DNA of 64,000 nt, from contig OX453275.1 of assembly GCA_949710005.1 (NCBI GenBank), forward strand, positions 22,503,191 through 22,567,190. Reading direction: 5' to 3'. Origin of the DNA: Ricordea florida (lineage: Eukaryota > Cnidaria > Anthozoa > Corallimorpharia > Ricordeidae). Position 1 is the first letter of the stretch. The number at the start of each line of letters is the position of its first letter. The notes below the pieces were generated by a model. That model was not told the DNA's origin and did no database searches. It saw only the letters and a list, made by a program, of their open reading frames with translations. Shown piece by piece: positions 44,371-58,200 of this stretch. Both the position numbers and the translations under genes were made by a program.

Positions 44371-47300
44371 GTCTTTTGATAAAGTAAGGAAGTTTGACCG
44401 GTTTCTTTGGAATGTCGGTGGTTCTAACTTATAACTTTTTCAGCACTAGTGTGATTAAATGCATACCCATAGTATACATACTCAACCGTACTGCAATATT
44501 TATTACGAGGCTGAACTTTTCAGGACTGTATTCTCCGAGGTTAAATTTCAATTTGGAAAGAAACGGTTTGCAGCGGTACAAGAATTTAGGGATGTTTGCG
44601 ACCGCGAATTCGCTCTCCTAGCCTTTTTAGATTGACGTGATATTAACGAAAATGCGTTTCAACAAGAAATCATTGGGATTACAACAAGAAGAATTGCCTT
44701 ATGTACTCTAGTTAGTTTAATACGACATGAATAACAATACGCGTTGCTAAAAGTATCGTGAAAACGGATTATATAAAACAAGAGTGCATAGTCTGTTTTA
44801 GTCGTATTCGTGATTCATTCCAATACCATGGTGAAAAAATATCAAGCCGTAGGCAAAACGTATTTAATATGAGCGAATAAACATATTTCATCTGACCAAA
44901 GTCCAATTGATACCAGCGATACAGACGGCTCAATGAAACTGAAGCTATGTCCTCAATTACACCAACCTGAATTGATTTATTCCGTGTATAATAAGTTAAG
45001 AAAACTGACATGAAATTATCACTGGAAAATCCATCTGAAACAGAAGATAGTTGTTGTTTCTGTGACCTGCGTTGCTCAACCCCCGCCAAGAGAATGCAGA
45101 TATTGTTACCGTTTCATAAAGCGACTCTCTGACAAGCAAGCATGGGGTCTTTGAACCTGTTAATTACAAATACTTATTTCTATCTACTTCTGTGGCAGCG
45201 ATACTGACAACACAGAAAGAAAGTGCCAAATTGTAGAGACTCCTAATAGCCGCGGGGAAAAATGAAACTGGAAATGCTTGAAGGTCGTTAGATTCTCAAC
45301 ACTGAAAGGGAGTTTTTTTTCTATTCAGAAAAGGACAACAGTAGCAGTATATTAAAGAAGCATGTGACGCCTTGGAGGCAATGACTAGGCCTTTATCGAG
45401 AAACAAGTTGCGTCTAAATGGCTCCTCTCATTAGAAAAACATAAGTCGTGGTTCGATTTTTTATCTAGTTTTCTCTTTGTGTACGATAATTTTTGAGTGT
45501 TAAACCAAAAAAAGAAAAAAAAAACTTAAACCAGCGGTACGTAGAATTAACGCAAAACAGATACTACTGGCTGAATCATGCCCATATTTGGCACATACCA
45601 CTTTTAGTAACGGAAATACCAAAGTCTTGATTTTTTTTTTTGCTTGTTTGTTTCGGCTTTCCTGTGTCAAGGCTTTTCCGCATCTGTGCTAAACCTGAAA
45701 CTGGAAAGGAAAGCTCACTACAGTGTATTGCAAAGAGCTGCGAAATAAAGGAAACTAAGGGGCGAACGGAACGATCAACAAGAAGCAAAAAAATGCAAAT
45801 GATTGGTCAGAAACTAACCTCAGGAAAAAGACCTCTTTTTAAAAAAAAAACATCAAAAATAGTAATAAATCGTTGAGATGCAAGATTCTCAGATTGTATT
45901 CCCTGCTTTTGATGAGAAGATCGTAATGATTTCGTGGAAAACTAAATTCCTTGTATTGTTTCAAAAGGCAGAAGAAAAACTAAACAAAGCGGGAAGAGCT
46001 GACAAGTGGAAAGCGGTACATGAAGATAAAACTGAATCTTCAGTTAATCATTTGTCTGAAGAGTAAACTTTTGTGTTACTGTACGTTTTTCCTCAGCACG
46101 ATCTGCTATCTAAACGCTACAGAAGACGTTCGCCCTTGGTTCATGTAAAGTTGAAGAAAGCAGATTGGTTTTTTCATGTCATTAGTTATTAGCAAGCGTC
46201 TAGCCTCTAAGATAGCAACGCCTTTGGCTTGCAAAAAATAGGACTTAAGTAGGGGATAAGAACTGAAACCTTTCATCTAAATGCATTTACCTTGCATTGA
46301 CTGCAGTAAAGGTCTTTAACTAGCTCACACATGAGCAAATGATACAAATTACTGTGCTCATAAGCACGGAGCTCCATTGTGAACAATCATTAAATTTTCT
46401 AATCTCTGTTGAAAGAAAGCATTACCAATATCATTAATTTCGATGCTTTAATACTGAGCAAATCGTATTGTTTTCTGAATCAAATTTTGCTTTTTATAAC
46501 AAATGCTTTTGATATTTTAAAAGGTATACGCTCTCTGCGGAAAAACGTGCTTCATGCTTTTTGAATTAAGCGTCTAAAATACCGAAAATGCCAAGAACAG
46601 GACCCCTTACCTAACACTGCCTCCAGCCTTGAGGTAACATTGTGGTAATTAGCGGGATTAATCTCATTCTTTACTTATTAAACCGATGACAGCTCTCCTC
46701 AGTCAAGAAGGTGTCCTCCTGCCAGCAGACTTGACTCAAACAATCGCTTTAGAGCACTTAAAATAATCGATTGTAAATGGACACATCTCACTTTCAGCTT
46801 GAAACTGCCTGTTCGTAACAGGGTTTGCATCTCGCTGTAGCGAAGTGTGTAGATCAGTACAAGTTTTTATTAGACGGTGGAGAATAGTCATCAAGAAGCA
46901 AAGCGAAAATTCGAGCGAGTCACAGATTGATGTGTTCCTTTCAACTGGAGCCGACACGCCCAGACCCTGTTATTAACACTTAAATCGTATTGACTGAAAG
47001 GTAACACCTGCACGTGCAATAACTAACGGTATTTGACTAATCTCCAAGGAATTAAAGAACTGGTATTGTTCATATCGTTTTTGGATTTCTCCGTGTTGTG
47101 TGAACTGAATCAAAAATAAAATAAACTAAAACCAAAAGGTTATTTGAAAATTGGGCACAAAATGAGTTTATTCATCGGTCGTCGGGCCTCAAAGGAATTA
47201 AAACCGGGAATTAAAGTGACGTGACCTCTACAGAGACTCAATCAAAACGCATGGTGCTAAATGTGTCGAGGTTTAAGTGGGGAATCATCGGTACAGATGA

Positions 47301-50300
47301 AAGAGTGTCTAAGCTAAGACGCACCTGGTATAAAATGAATCTTTGAAATGTAAAGTTTTCTTCGCGCAAAATAATCCGGGAGCTATGACCGGATAACCTT
47401 ACTGTTGACAGCTGGTTGTCAACTTTCGATCCCCTCTTATCAGGTCAGACGGGATTTTTTAACGTTTCAACAGACCATTTTTCTTTTTCATAGCATAGGA
47501 GGTTTTCACTAAATGGCCCTTTTCAGCGTTACCCTTACCCTTGTCATGTCACCATTTAGCTCTCTCTCGAGAAACACACGAAAAGGAAGATACTGTGTGT
47601 GAATGACTGATGAGGGATGAATGAATAAGTTTTTTAGGCGAGGATCAAAGCGACCCCGTCCTATCCGTCGGCACCCCGTCACTCAAAAGACGCTTTGTTA
47701 GGATTCGATCCATGGGTCCTTTAATTACCTCCAAATATGCACAAAAATCGCATTGCTATTTCGTAATGGAAATTTAAGCAACACGAAAGGTAAAAAAAAT
47801 CAACTTTCCCACAGTCCGATTTTATGTAAAAGAGTAAAAGGAATTAAATTTGAACTTTATCTTAGCTTGACTATTTTATTCATAAAGTATTAACCCCTGT
47901 TTACCTATTTAGAAGCGAATTAATTAAAGGATGTACAAAAAAAAGAATGGGTTGGACGAAACAGTCTACCATTTCAGGTTTCAACGACACGTCGATGATT
48001 TTTTATTATAACGTTGCTTCAGTTCAGAGAAATGAACGTTCTCAGGTGTGATTATAACGCTAAACAAAGGAGTCACGGTGTTATCAGGAAAAAACTGTAT
48101 GCGTTTCTGAGGAATGTTGCGAAGCAAGAGGTTTAAGATTTTACTTCAAGAGGTACCTTATGTCATGTGTATTTTGTTTTCCTGCCCATAACAAAGCTCC
48201 ACTTGTTTATACCTGTGATGTAATCGAAATATTCACATACCGAATTCACCAAAGCTGTCTTGTGTTGTTTGTTATTTCAAACCGAATTACAAGACATCTT
48301 TTTCACTTTTCCTATATCAATGAACTTTTCGATTTCAAAATTCAAGTAATACCGTCGTATTGCACTCTTTTAACTTGTTCGTCTTTGGATGTAACCCAGC
48401 GATACTTCATGACCACTCACTGAACGATACTTATATGCAATAGCATTTATTACATACTTTACATTGAACACAATTTCAAAGTTATAAGATTATGTTCGGC
48501 TGGTTTCGTATTGTGATTTGAGATACCCAATTGTGCTCAATCATAAGCCTATGCGTCGAAATATGAAGTCGTTTGTTTATTTCTAAAGACAGTGGTGCTG
48601 CGTCTGCGGGAACTTGATCGAAATACGCAAAATTGAGGCATGAAACGCCTTGATAATTATCACTTGTACCACCGTAAGATAAAAGTGGAGCTGAGGTGCA
48701 TTTGTTGGACAAAATGTCCTCGGATTATGTGCTTGTTTTTTTTTATGGTTTTGATTTTTGGGTTAATTTTATATACAGCCATTTAGTCCTGGAGAAATGT
48801 GTTTAAAGCTGGGGAACCATAACCGCAAAGCAAAACCTGACAAGTTGAACTGAGACAATTTGCATCCGTTATGGTCAAGAAAAATCAATTTGAGCAGCCT
48901 TGTGGATAATTTACCACACTCAGAAAGGAAGGAAAAAGGCATTTGTCACTCACTGGAGAACACAAAAACAGTCACTCCCCTGGGGTCACAGGCAAACGAC
49001 AAAGCTATGTTACGAATAGTGATTCTTTTAACAGACATAGGTTTGTTTTGATGTGCTAAAACTCTTTTACCTCCAGAGCATCCCCTTTTCCAAGATCTGA
49101 GTTGATTCTCAATTTGTTTAAAGCCCGAACTAATGATTCAGTCAGATTATGTGCTTACTAACTGGGATTTGCGTATTCAGTTTGACTACAAGGGAGTATA
49201 GCAATGATACTTTCCGCCGGGAATTTCGACAAGCTGCCGACATACAGACGATGAAATGTTCAATCACTAGATTCTAGTAATACTTTTCTCTTTCTCTGCG
49301 TTCTGACCCCGCGAAGGAAATTTTAACTTCCTTCTCCAATTGTCCGCTCTTGGGTTTTGATGTTATCGCGTTCCCAGTAGAAGCCGCGTGATTTACACTT
49401 AGACTCTGAAATGTTTCTATTGGGAATGAATTTTGTCTTACAGTGCGGAGTAAGCCAAATTGCCTCCTTTCGGCTCTCACTGAAGCCTGCGTCGTTTGCA
49501 AAGGAGCACTGAAAAGATTTCTTTCTGCCAGTGACGGATTAGTAACAAGGTAAAGTGCACTGAAATGCCATGTAAAGCGATTACAATGCGACCCAATTTT
49601 AGCAGCCAAGTACAAAGGGGCTGGCAAGTTGTTTCTTGTACTTAAATCAATACGAGTTGTTAAGATCTTTCTGTTTCGTCCTACGATTGTACGCAATTAC
49701 TTCGTTCCGAAAATTCTGTGTTGTTCGATGTTTTCCCTAATAATATGGAGCAAAATCAATACCTTTCCAGTTCTACCAAGCTGACTGAGAAGTTCCAAAT
49801 TTCGGCGAAGGCAAGTTTACAATTCACAGTCTCTTCATAGCGAAATGTAAATATGAGACAACATACAGCTTCGTTCTACACTACCAAAAGTTATACAAAA
49901 TTGTCTATACAGTAACTTCAAAAAGTGTACACGGTGTATGTGCATCATTTCATGGCACGAGTTGAATGCCGTAAAATCTTAAACTACCGCTTTCCCAAGC
50001 GAGTATGTTGGCTTTCTCGTTTTATTCATAATCCTTTCATCTCATTCTATATTTAGTCTAACCCACGACCCCTTTTCCTGTGCATGACTTTGATAAATGA
50101 TTTTCTTGCTCAAAAGATTTGATTTGGAGAATCTAGCCCTAAAAGACAGTTTTGAAAATCTGTGATGTTGCTATTCAACTGAGTTATAAGGAAGAGCAGT
50201 AAAAGAATGATTTATCCAACTTTTCTTGGTGCACGTAATCCGTGATTCGCCAAAGAACCCCTTATAAACGACACTTATCAATGTTTGACACGTTTTCATT

Positions 50301-51200
50301 TCCTCCTGCTTTAACTGCGTTTTACATTCGAGATGACGATAAATCCCATTTTACACTATTTACTGTGTTAGATAGGATTAATGGTTTGAGTTTGCGTTGT
50401 TAAATTTTAAGGCAAATTCCTCGATTGAACCCTTGCAAGAGGTGGGCGGAGTTTTCAGTTATGTTAGTTGTGGGTGTTGATATGTTCAATTGGATCTCTC
50501 TATTTTCATTACCCAAGTTTACTCCCCTGGAATGAATAAATCTTTTAGCCATTTTTGCACATAACGATTTTCCATTTTGAATTTCGCAAGTTAAAAGCAA
50601 ATATTTGGATCCCGAGAATCATTCAATCAGTGAAAATCGTCAAACCCTTTCGTAACTGTGGTCCAAGATAAAGAAAGATAAAAATGTCGGATCGCCGTGA
50701 TAACTCGTAATTTTACCACTCAAGAAAACATTTCACCACAAGGAAGTGCAGACAATGTAAAACAACAAATATCTATGAAAGTAATTTACTTAACCGCTCA
50801 TACTAGGTATGAAAATGAAGTTTACATGTCGTGGCATTTTTAACCACTAAACTGATATCAGTCTTTTACTTTACCTTTAGTTCGTTTTACAGGCATTTCT
50901 TCGTTTTTTTCTGTACCGAAGAGTACATAAGTCTGCTCAGTTTACGATAACCGAGTCAGCACACTTTGTAGCGTAGACACTAGTATAAATGCAAGCACAT
51001 GATCACAAGGTTCGATGGTTTTCCTTTTACCTATGTCACGCGGGTAATTTGTCATAAGGACAGCTCCGCTAATGGAGCAAGTGGGTCCATTGTTTTTGTG
51101 CTTTGGGTTATGTTTGTACCTGTATCTCTGATTTCTTCCAAAAACCTGTTACATATGCTTATGCTTGCGTTCAGTCTTTCCTGTAGACAAACTCGTACAG
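44371..51200. other. Long gene-free stretch
   Basis: Nearly 7 kb without a frame resembling a known protein and with few repeats. A fragment of the dispersed family also seen at 8560-9137 lies at ~48570-48690 ('gtggtgctgcgtctgcggga', 'taccaccgtaagataaaag'). The frames near 45640-46066 and 49274-49696 are open but show no domain, so I do not call them genes. It may contain non-coding RNA or regulatory sequence. Confidence 0.45.
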
Positions 51201-51209
51201 CGCTCCTCT

Positions 51210-51790
51210 TCATTGGAAGCTACTGAACAGTACTATACTGTATTCCTGTTCTCTGTCCATTATACTGCTTGGCTTCTGGGCTTTCAATTTTTCACCAAAC
51301 AGTTCTCTGCTGTTGTGCTGTTGTTTTTTTTTTTTGTTGTTGTTTTTTTTTAATATACGGTGTAGTTCCAACTTTTTCATGTTTACATCAAACCAGACAG
51401 AAGCACCGTTCTTTAGTATGCTGTTTATCAATGCTGTACTGTGTCACTGTTCGTTTTACTATTCAGTGTGGTTTTAATTTTTCATCTCTGCATCAAACCT
51501 CTACTGAACCGTGCTATACGGTTCTCCTGTTAGTGTGGTTTTTCATCTGTGAATTAAAAGATACATTGTGACCATTTTTTTCTAAAGCTACCGAAGGCTG
51601 TACTGTGTGGTACCCACGGTTTGTTTTCCTATATTGTGTGGGTCCAACTGTTTCATCTGTGGATCAAATAATGCAGTGTGACCGTTGTATGGAACACTAA
51701 TGAACAGAACTGTACTGGGCTAATGTTTCTTTCCCTTACAGCTTCGTTCTAACGTGTTCATCTGTGGACGAAACCATGCAATGCGATTTT
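51210..51790 (+). repeat. ~108-bp repeat family, locus 3 (degenerate)
   Basis: Diverged copies of the unit at 43831 are visible from 'gaagctactgaacagtacta' (51219), through 'actgtactgtgtcactgttc' (~51432), 'tgtggatcaaataatgcagt' (~51658) and 'tgtggacgaaaccatgcaat' (~51763). Spacing is irregular, and poly-T runs interrupt it near 51326-51352. Confidence 0.65.
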
Positions 51791-51978
51791 TCTTTGGACT
51801 AGGGGCTAATGAACGATACTTTGATGCGGTACAGGTTTCGCACACCAGTTTTCCATGCGCTCGCTATCGTTATATTTCCAGCCACACTTAAGAATCTGTA
51901 TTTGAACTCCTTGAAGACCTAGACAACAGCTTGTTTAGTCATCATAATGTAACCCTCTTTAATCACATGTAAACAATG

Positions 51979-52072
51979 GGTTTATAGGAGCCCATAGTCT
52001 CTTAGCTATAGGCTATTAGCTTAAAGGTTTATAGGAGCCCATAGTCTCTTAGCTATAGGCTATTAGCTTAAA
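51979..52072. repeat. Perfect 47-bp tandem duplication
   Basis: The phrase beginning ggtttataggagcccatagt is repeated exactly at 51979 and 52026. No differences are visible, so it is very recent. Confidence 0.95.
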
Positions 52073-55000
52073 GGTGAGTTGCATTTTTTACGCTCGAGAT
52101 TTCAAGAGTAAAACCATCTCATGAATTCGCCGTTTAGATTTACCACAGTTGTAAGTTATATACTTCTATCGCAAATCACTGTTCGTATTAAGCGTGATGT
52201 ATGTTGTCTTCATGCTTAGAAACTGAGACTCTGTTTTCAGTTTCGCGTCTGAGACCATTGGTTTTTCATAGCCTCCTGGTAAATTCCTTCTCAATCGAAT
52301 ACTTGATAACTCAAAACAGGACACTGTAAAAGCTATAGGTAAAAGTGCTGTACCATGAAACTTATATTCAAAATGTACTACTAAGACGGGTAGCCCTTCG
52401 TGCCCGTGCATATCGCGAAATCTCAACCTCCGTGCGATTTAGGAAACAGTCAACCGACTTCTTACTATCGCGTCATATATTAAACATTAATTAAGAGTCC
52501 TCTACATCCTAATAGAGTTCGCTTTCCGCAGAATCCTCTACCGGCCTAGTGCTGGAAAGCAGCTTCATAAAATTGTCTTCATCTAGTAAGGTCAATGTTT
52601 TAGAAGTAATTAAAGACATCGAATTCGGTAACTTGCAATGTTAAATTTTGTCTGTGTGCACAGTTCTAGGCTTATTGTATTGATCTAAAAGTGTACTGTG
52701 AATTATAGTATATTAGCTCTGTACATGGGTTTCTTTGTTGGAAGTTTACATTCAGCGTTTACTTTCACGCGATCACACGACCGTGTCAAGCTTTATAAGA
52801 CATAATATTATCGTGTCTCAATTGAAAGGTGACATTTACTTAGCAGTTACATACTTGTAGACGAGCATCGCCATTTTGCCCCTGTATCAAGCGATAAAAA
52901 ATTAAGTCGGTAACACGAACATTTGGCAGCACTACTCGCTTTCTTCGCAGCGAAACGACCTAAAGTTCCTTTAGTCTGTTGAATTCCTAACGTGTCTAGA
53001 AATTCCGAAGAACTAAGACTGTAGAGAAACCAATAGAGCACATCACATTCAATGTTTCTTAAATCTCCAAGGTAGAACTGTACTGCCCTTCGTTTGCTGT
53101 TTGTACTGTTCGCATGAATGTACCATCATCAATGTACCATCACATTGTACGCAGTGTATCGACAATGTTAACGTTCCTCTGGAATAAATACCCATCGTTC
53201 AGTTTCTATTGACGCAAATGCAAACAAGTTGTTTGCAAAACGCAAAATCGTGTACCGAGAATTTGCACACTGACCACGAATCCACTAGGCTTGATGCGAA
53301 AAACAGATGTTTTTCTTGTGTCTTTTACAGAAAACGGTTCCGTCAACTATTTTAAACAATTTTGATTCAGTTCTTATGAAGCTAAGGCTCGCGTGACTCT
53401 ACGAAATATCGGGCCATGCCTTATTGCGTACCATTGTTTGTTGGTCGCGATTCAATTTTTGAGAACATTTATTAACAAAAATGTTGATCATTCAAGTTCT
53501 ACATCATTGTAGTGTCTTCCTTAAACACTTCTGTTAAACTACGTATGCTGCAAAGTGAGCGCAGTAACGTAACAGTTCAGATAACAAGGACAAGATGGTG
53601 TGGCTTGCTTCTTTGGGTGTGGCACCTTGTTAGAAAGACATTTCATTTCGTTCCTCCCGTTGGGTAGATTGAACCCCCCTTCTGATGGACGAACGAGTGA
53701 AGTGCAAAGCAGAAAGAAGTAGAGCACATCAAGCATCCGTAGCATGCTTTGTACAAAAAAGAGTCGCAAGCCGAAAACTGCTACATTCTCTAGTGAGTTT
53801 GGTAATAGCTAAAACATTATAATCCTCCGTGACGGATTGGATTAAGAAATCCTTTAACAATGCGTTCTCAGAGTGAAGTTCGTGAATTAAGAGTTTATGT
53901 TGCAATTGAGAGTTCGTTGCGATTTGTGAGTAAGATTCATTCGAATTATAGTGAGTTTATCAAAGGCAAAACATGTTGCTAGAAAGTACATGATTTATTA
54001 AGAAACGAAACCACAGGAAAAGTTTTATCAAAGGTCGAGAGTCTCAGGTCTGACGATACGTCCTAATTGAATTTCCGGACAGCAGAAAAATCCTGTCAAG
54101 ATGATCGGACGTTATTCCTGCTGACAATAATGAACCATTCCAGAAAGACGAATCAGCGCGATGGAGTTTCGATTGCATTCCGCTGCGACATCGTCGTGTT
54201 GTCGGCCCAAAAATAGATAACGGACTTTCATTTATCCCCTTACCGCCTCTTAACTATGCAAAACATCTCTCGACAAGCAAACGGTTAGAGCTTATTTTCC
54301 AACAGTGTTCACGTTCTCAAGTTAGAGAACCGTAAATCCAGTCACGTTTTGCATTCTAGGACTGACAATGGTTGTGTGGTCCGAGTGCAAAATCTCTCAC
54401 TACAGATCGTTCGAGCGATATGAAAACTATTTTACTAATTTAATTGTGAAAGGTGCTGGTTGAATCCAGATGCGGAGGTGTATTCTTCTCATTCAGCACT
54501 GCAGGACAAAAGACCATGCCGCGAGCATGTGAAGGTCCACTGGTCAATATGGCTAGTGATCGGCTTCCAGAGCGTTTATCTTTTCAACGCAGATGAATGA
54601 GGGATAAGTAAGTGATTTATAGCGTGTACTGACTGCGAAAATAATTTCACAAGAGCAGTAAATCTTGATCTGTACACTGTCAAACTTGATAGCCACAGTC
54701 GTATCAAAAAGGCATTACATACAAGTGGTTCTAAAACTCTCATAAATTTGAACGCAATACCATTGCTAGTGTCAGCCGGGACTAATCTCTGTTGGCCAAA
54801 CAGCGTAATTGTAACCCAACACCACCAAACTGTTTACCCAAGAGATAAGTCCCCTTACTATAAACAACCCGAGTTGCAAACAGTCACCAATTAGCGAGCG
54901 ATGTAGACAATCCAAACCACCCCGGCTCCGGTTGGTGACTTGCCGAGTGATGTCTCTGGCGTCGGGTCGGACGATTTTATCTATAGTAATTACTTTAGAC

Positions 55001-55179
55001 GTAATTAGATAATTGGACAGGTGACTTGACGGCTTGTTAGGAGAATAAATGGCGTGCAATCTTGTCTATTCTTGCCATGACTGCCAGTTGTCTTGGGTTT
55101 CTGTTAACAACTCGATGCGCGATTCTAACGAGGCGCCTAAAGCAGTGGACGTAATCTACTCTCTGGCGGAAGCCTGCGC
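52073..55179. other. Gene-free stretch upstream of the UNCX-like gene
   Basis: Three kilobases with only short, unconvincing frames and almost no recognisable repeats. As the immediate upstream region of a developmental homeobox gene it is a plausible place for enhancers, but no specific site could be assigned. Confidence 0.4.
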
Positions 55180-55187
55180 TATTAAAT
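55180..55187 (+). promoter_or_regulatory. Candidate TATA-like element of the UNCX-like gene
   Basis: The sequence gctattaaatccg lies 80 bp before the ATG. An initiator-like tcattttg follows at 55211, about 31 bp downstream, the usual spacing. The stretch in between and after is GC-richer than its surroundings. Confidence 0.4.
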
Positions 55188-55259
55188 CCGTGTCTCAAAC
55201 TCCGGGGCTCTCATTTTGACGCAGTTTTCGCGCCGGCATTTACGCCGCATAGACGGATT

Positions 55260-58200
55260 ATGGATTTTCATCCCCAAACCTTCAACCTCATGCTACCAGA
55301 AGGAGATAACTATGCGCACGCAGCCGCTTTGAGATATTCGTTTGGGCCTAAAGATGGTTTGGGGCCAGATGCAAATTTATTCCACTTTCCCGTCTCATTC
55401 GGATCTTTGGCGGAGCTCAATTCGGACTCCGATGTGGAGATAATCGAGGCCATAGGTAAACCATTTTAAGAACCATTTCCATTGGTTACTGTATCTTAGA
55501 TTTAATTTGATTCCAGAGGGTAATCCTCTCCCCGCGTTGCAATCAAAGTGAACCCTCCATTGTCTAAAGTCTTTTTGTGTTGCCGGTTCGACGTGATTTT
55601 TCCAGAAATTCCAATCTTACCCAAGAAGAGAAGAAGCCGGACAAACTTTGACGCTTGGCAGCTTGGCGAGCTAGAGAAGGTGTTTAAGAAGACACAGTAC
55701 CCTGATGTGTTCACACGTGAAGCACTCGCTCTCAAACTTGACTTGCTTGAATCAAGAGTACAGGTGAGCATGTGTTTTCCACAGCGACACGTTCAGCGAT
55801 TATCGCACTGTGCGCACTTGAATTTTGCGAAAATTGCCAGTTGTTTAGTTCGCATTTGGAAATATGACCGAGATCGTTTACGTCTACCAACACCTCTGTA
55901 TTGTAAGTTCTTGTACCTTTAAATTTCCATACGTATCCCACTTTTCCATATTTTATAGGAATTTGTGCTTTGCTTTGCTTTACCTTACGGCAGATATGTC
56001 TTAACACATCTGTTAGCTCATTTTGTTGCCATGTTCTTGTCTCTGGCGTTTCAAACCATACGTTTACCAGACTCAATTTTAGTGAAAATATTTGAACACA
56101 CTGACCGAGCTAAAAGATATTTCTCTCATCAAAACTGCGGAGATCAACTATTGTGAACTCCCTCACCATCATAAAAGTTTTTTTATCGTTAGTAGCAAAC
56201 GAGATGGGGTTTGCAAAACAGACGGTTGATGTATGTTTGGAGGAGAAAGCCTTGCACGATATCCAACTGGGATGGATTGTACGATGTTTTCACATTTAAT
56301 TAAATTTGACCGGTTGTTGGGGATCAGTCATGTCAATAGCGGATTAAATAAGTCGTTGGTTTTTCTTTTAGAAAGACAAGTTCCACCACAACCATTTTCT
56401 ACTCTTCCGTTAGTTCGTTTTTCAGTTGTGTTGAACCGGTGAAGCCATTTTCCTATGACTCTTTTGAGAGTTACTGTTGTCAACTTATCGTCATGTCGAA
56501 CTCTTGCTGGCGGCAGAGAGTCGCCTTCAGTTTCCGTTATTTGCATCCCTGACTGGTTTCGTGTGGAGATTTTGTCTCGTATTCTCCACATAACATGAAC
56601 ATAAAGCCTTCAGACAACCCTTATCGCAGAGAATATCGGAAATTCTCGGGAGTAAAACTGCCTGAGACGAATGTTGTCGAGCTCGATATGAACATCACCA
56701 GTGGTAGTTGGGTCCCAGTTAAGGAGATGGATGCGTTTTTAAGCCTTTGTATCTTCACACCATTCCTTGTGTTAAAACGTTAATTGAATTAACTGCTCCA
56801 GTTTTAACGCGTATTGAGGTAGCGTTACTAGAAGGTGGTTTTTTCATAAGTGCTTTTGGTTACTTTGGAATGTCAGAGGATGATACAACGCTCAAACGCT
56901 TTGCTTCCTATTTTTCATACCTAATAATGGTGTTAAAGCGCTGGCGGTTTAATCGAGTAAAACCACAGTATTTCAATGTTTCATGCCGACACTTTTGAGG
57001 CAATATTTCTTGCCTAAAAAGCACTGCAAAATACAGTGAAGTACAAATTGCGATGCAACAAGGCACAGCGTTTGGCGCTCGATGAATTGAAACTATCATA
57101 TTGGGTGGAAAGTACACATTTTGAAGACCTTCGTGGGAAGTATTTCACGGCGAATTGCTACCTTAAGCGTCTATTACTTCCTTAGTTTAACCTTCCAGTT
57201 TTTCGGTTGTCAGAAAGTAATAAATTACTCGAGGCAGGGTCACGAATGATTAATAGTCTCGAAGAAAAGGAGTAACCATACTTAGAACTGACATATATCG
57301 AAAGGTAGACCCTCTCTATTGAGTAAATGCCTTTCGTGTTTCACTAAGTGACTAAGTAGGGTGATTTATATCACACACACATTCAAAGGTTAAATAATTT
57401 TTACATCTTTTAAAAACGTTCTCTTGGTCCTGAAAAGGAAACACTTATTTAGAATTCTCCAAAATATCCTGAGTTTGTTTATGTGTTTTAAACAGCGCCA
57501 TATGTTAAGCTGTTGTTTACTTGCTCAAGGCCAGCGTGGCCGCTTTCAGTTTTCTGCATCGGCATAATTGTCTTACAATCATATATGAGTAAGGTGAATG
57601 CTTCATCAGGAGGCCAAATATGTTTTCATTGAGACTGCGTTTATTCTCGCTCAGTAGGGTACGAGGATATGACCTTCTTTAGCCATTCTGTTCTTCTACA
57701 AGGTGCTGATATCTGTCTTGTCTGTTTCGAATATTATTTTCAGGTTTGGTTTCAAAACAGACGAGCGAAACTGCGAAGGGAGGAAAAGACAAAAGCTCGG
57801 CCTGGGAGAAGGGAAAAACGGCAGGTAGAGAAGGACGCCGTTGCATTTCAAATTCTCGACGTGTTTGAAAATGATTCTTCCCCGGAGGATAATACAGAAG
57901 ATGTAAACTTACGTGAATGTGATAAAAGCAACGTTTCGCTTCCTCTGCCTTCGAAATCATTTACCATAGACAGTATATTGTCTAGGAAAGAACCTTCGCA
58001 GGCCGAGGAACAAACCTCAGTCGTGGAGCTCACTGGTAGAAGTTTTCGCATCGAAAACCTCATTGACTCCAATAAAGAAAATGGAGGTAAAATGAAGAAT
58101 ACGGACTCCTTTACGCTAGAGAATGACAATGTTACAGAAAAGATTTCATCTCAACTTAGTTTGCGCAGCACTTCAAGTCATGAAAATAGTAGAGCTCAAG

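Noticed and set aside
45640-46066. Two adjacent plus-strand frames that might form a small gene
   Set aside because: They are separated by a stop, lack a convincing start context and resemble no family.
49274-49696. 140-codon minus-strand frame
   Set aside because: No domain, no splice or promoter context, and unremarkable composition; open frames of this size occur by chance in 64 kb.
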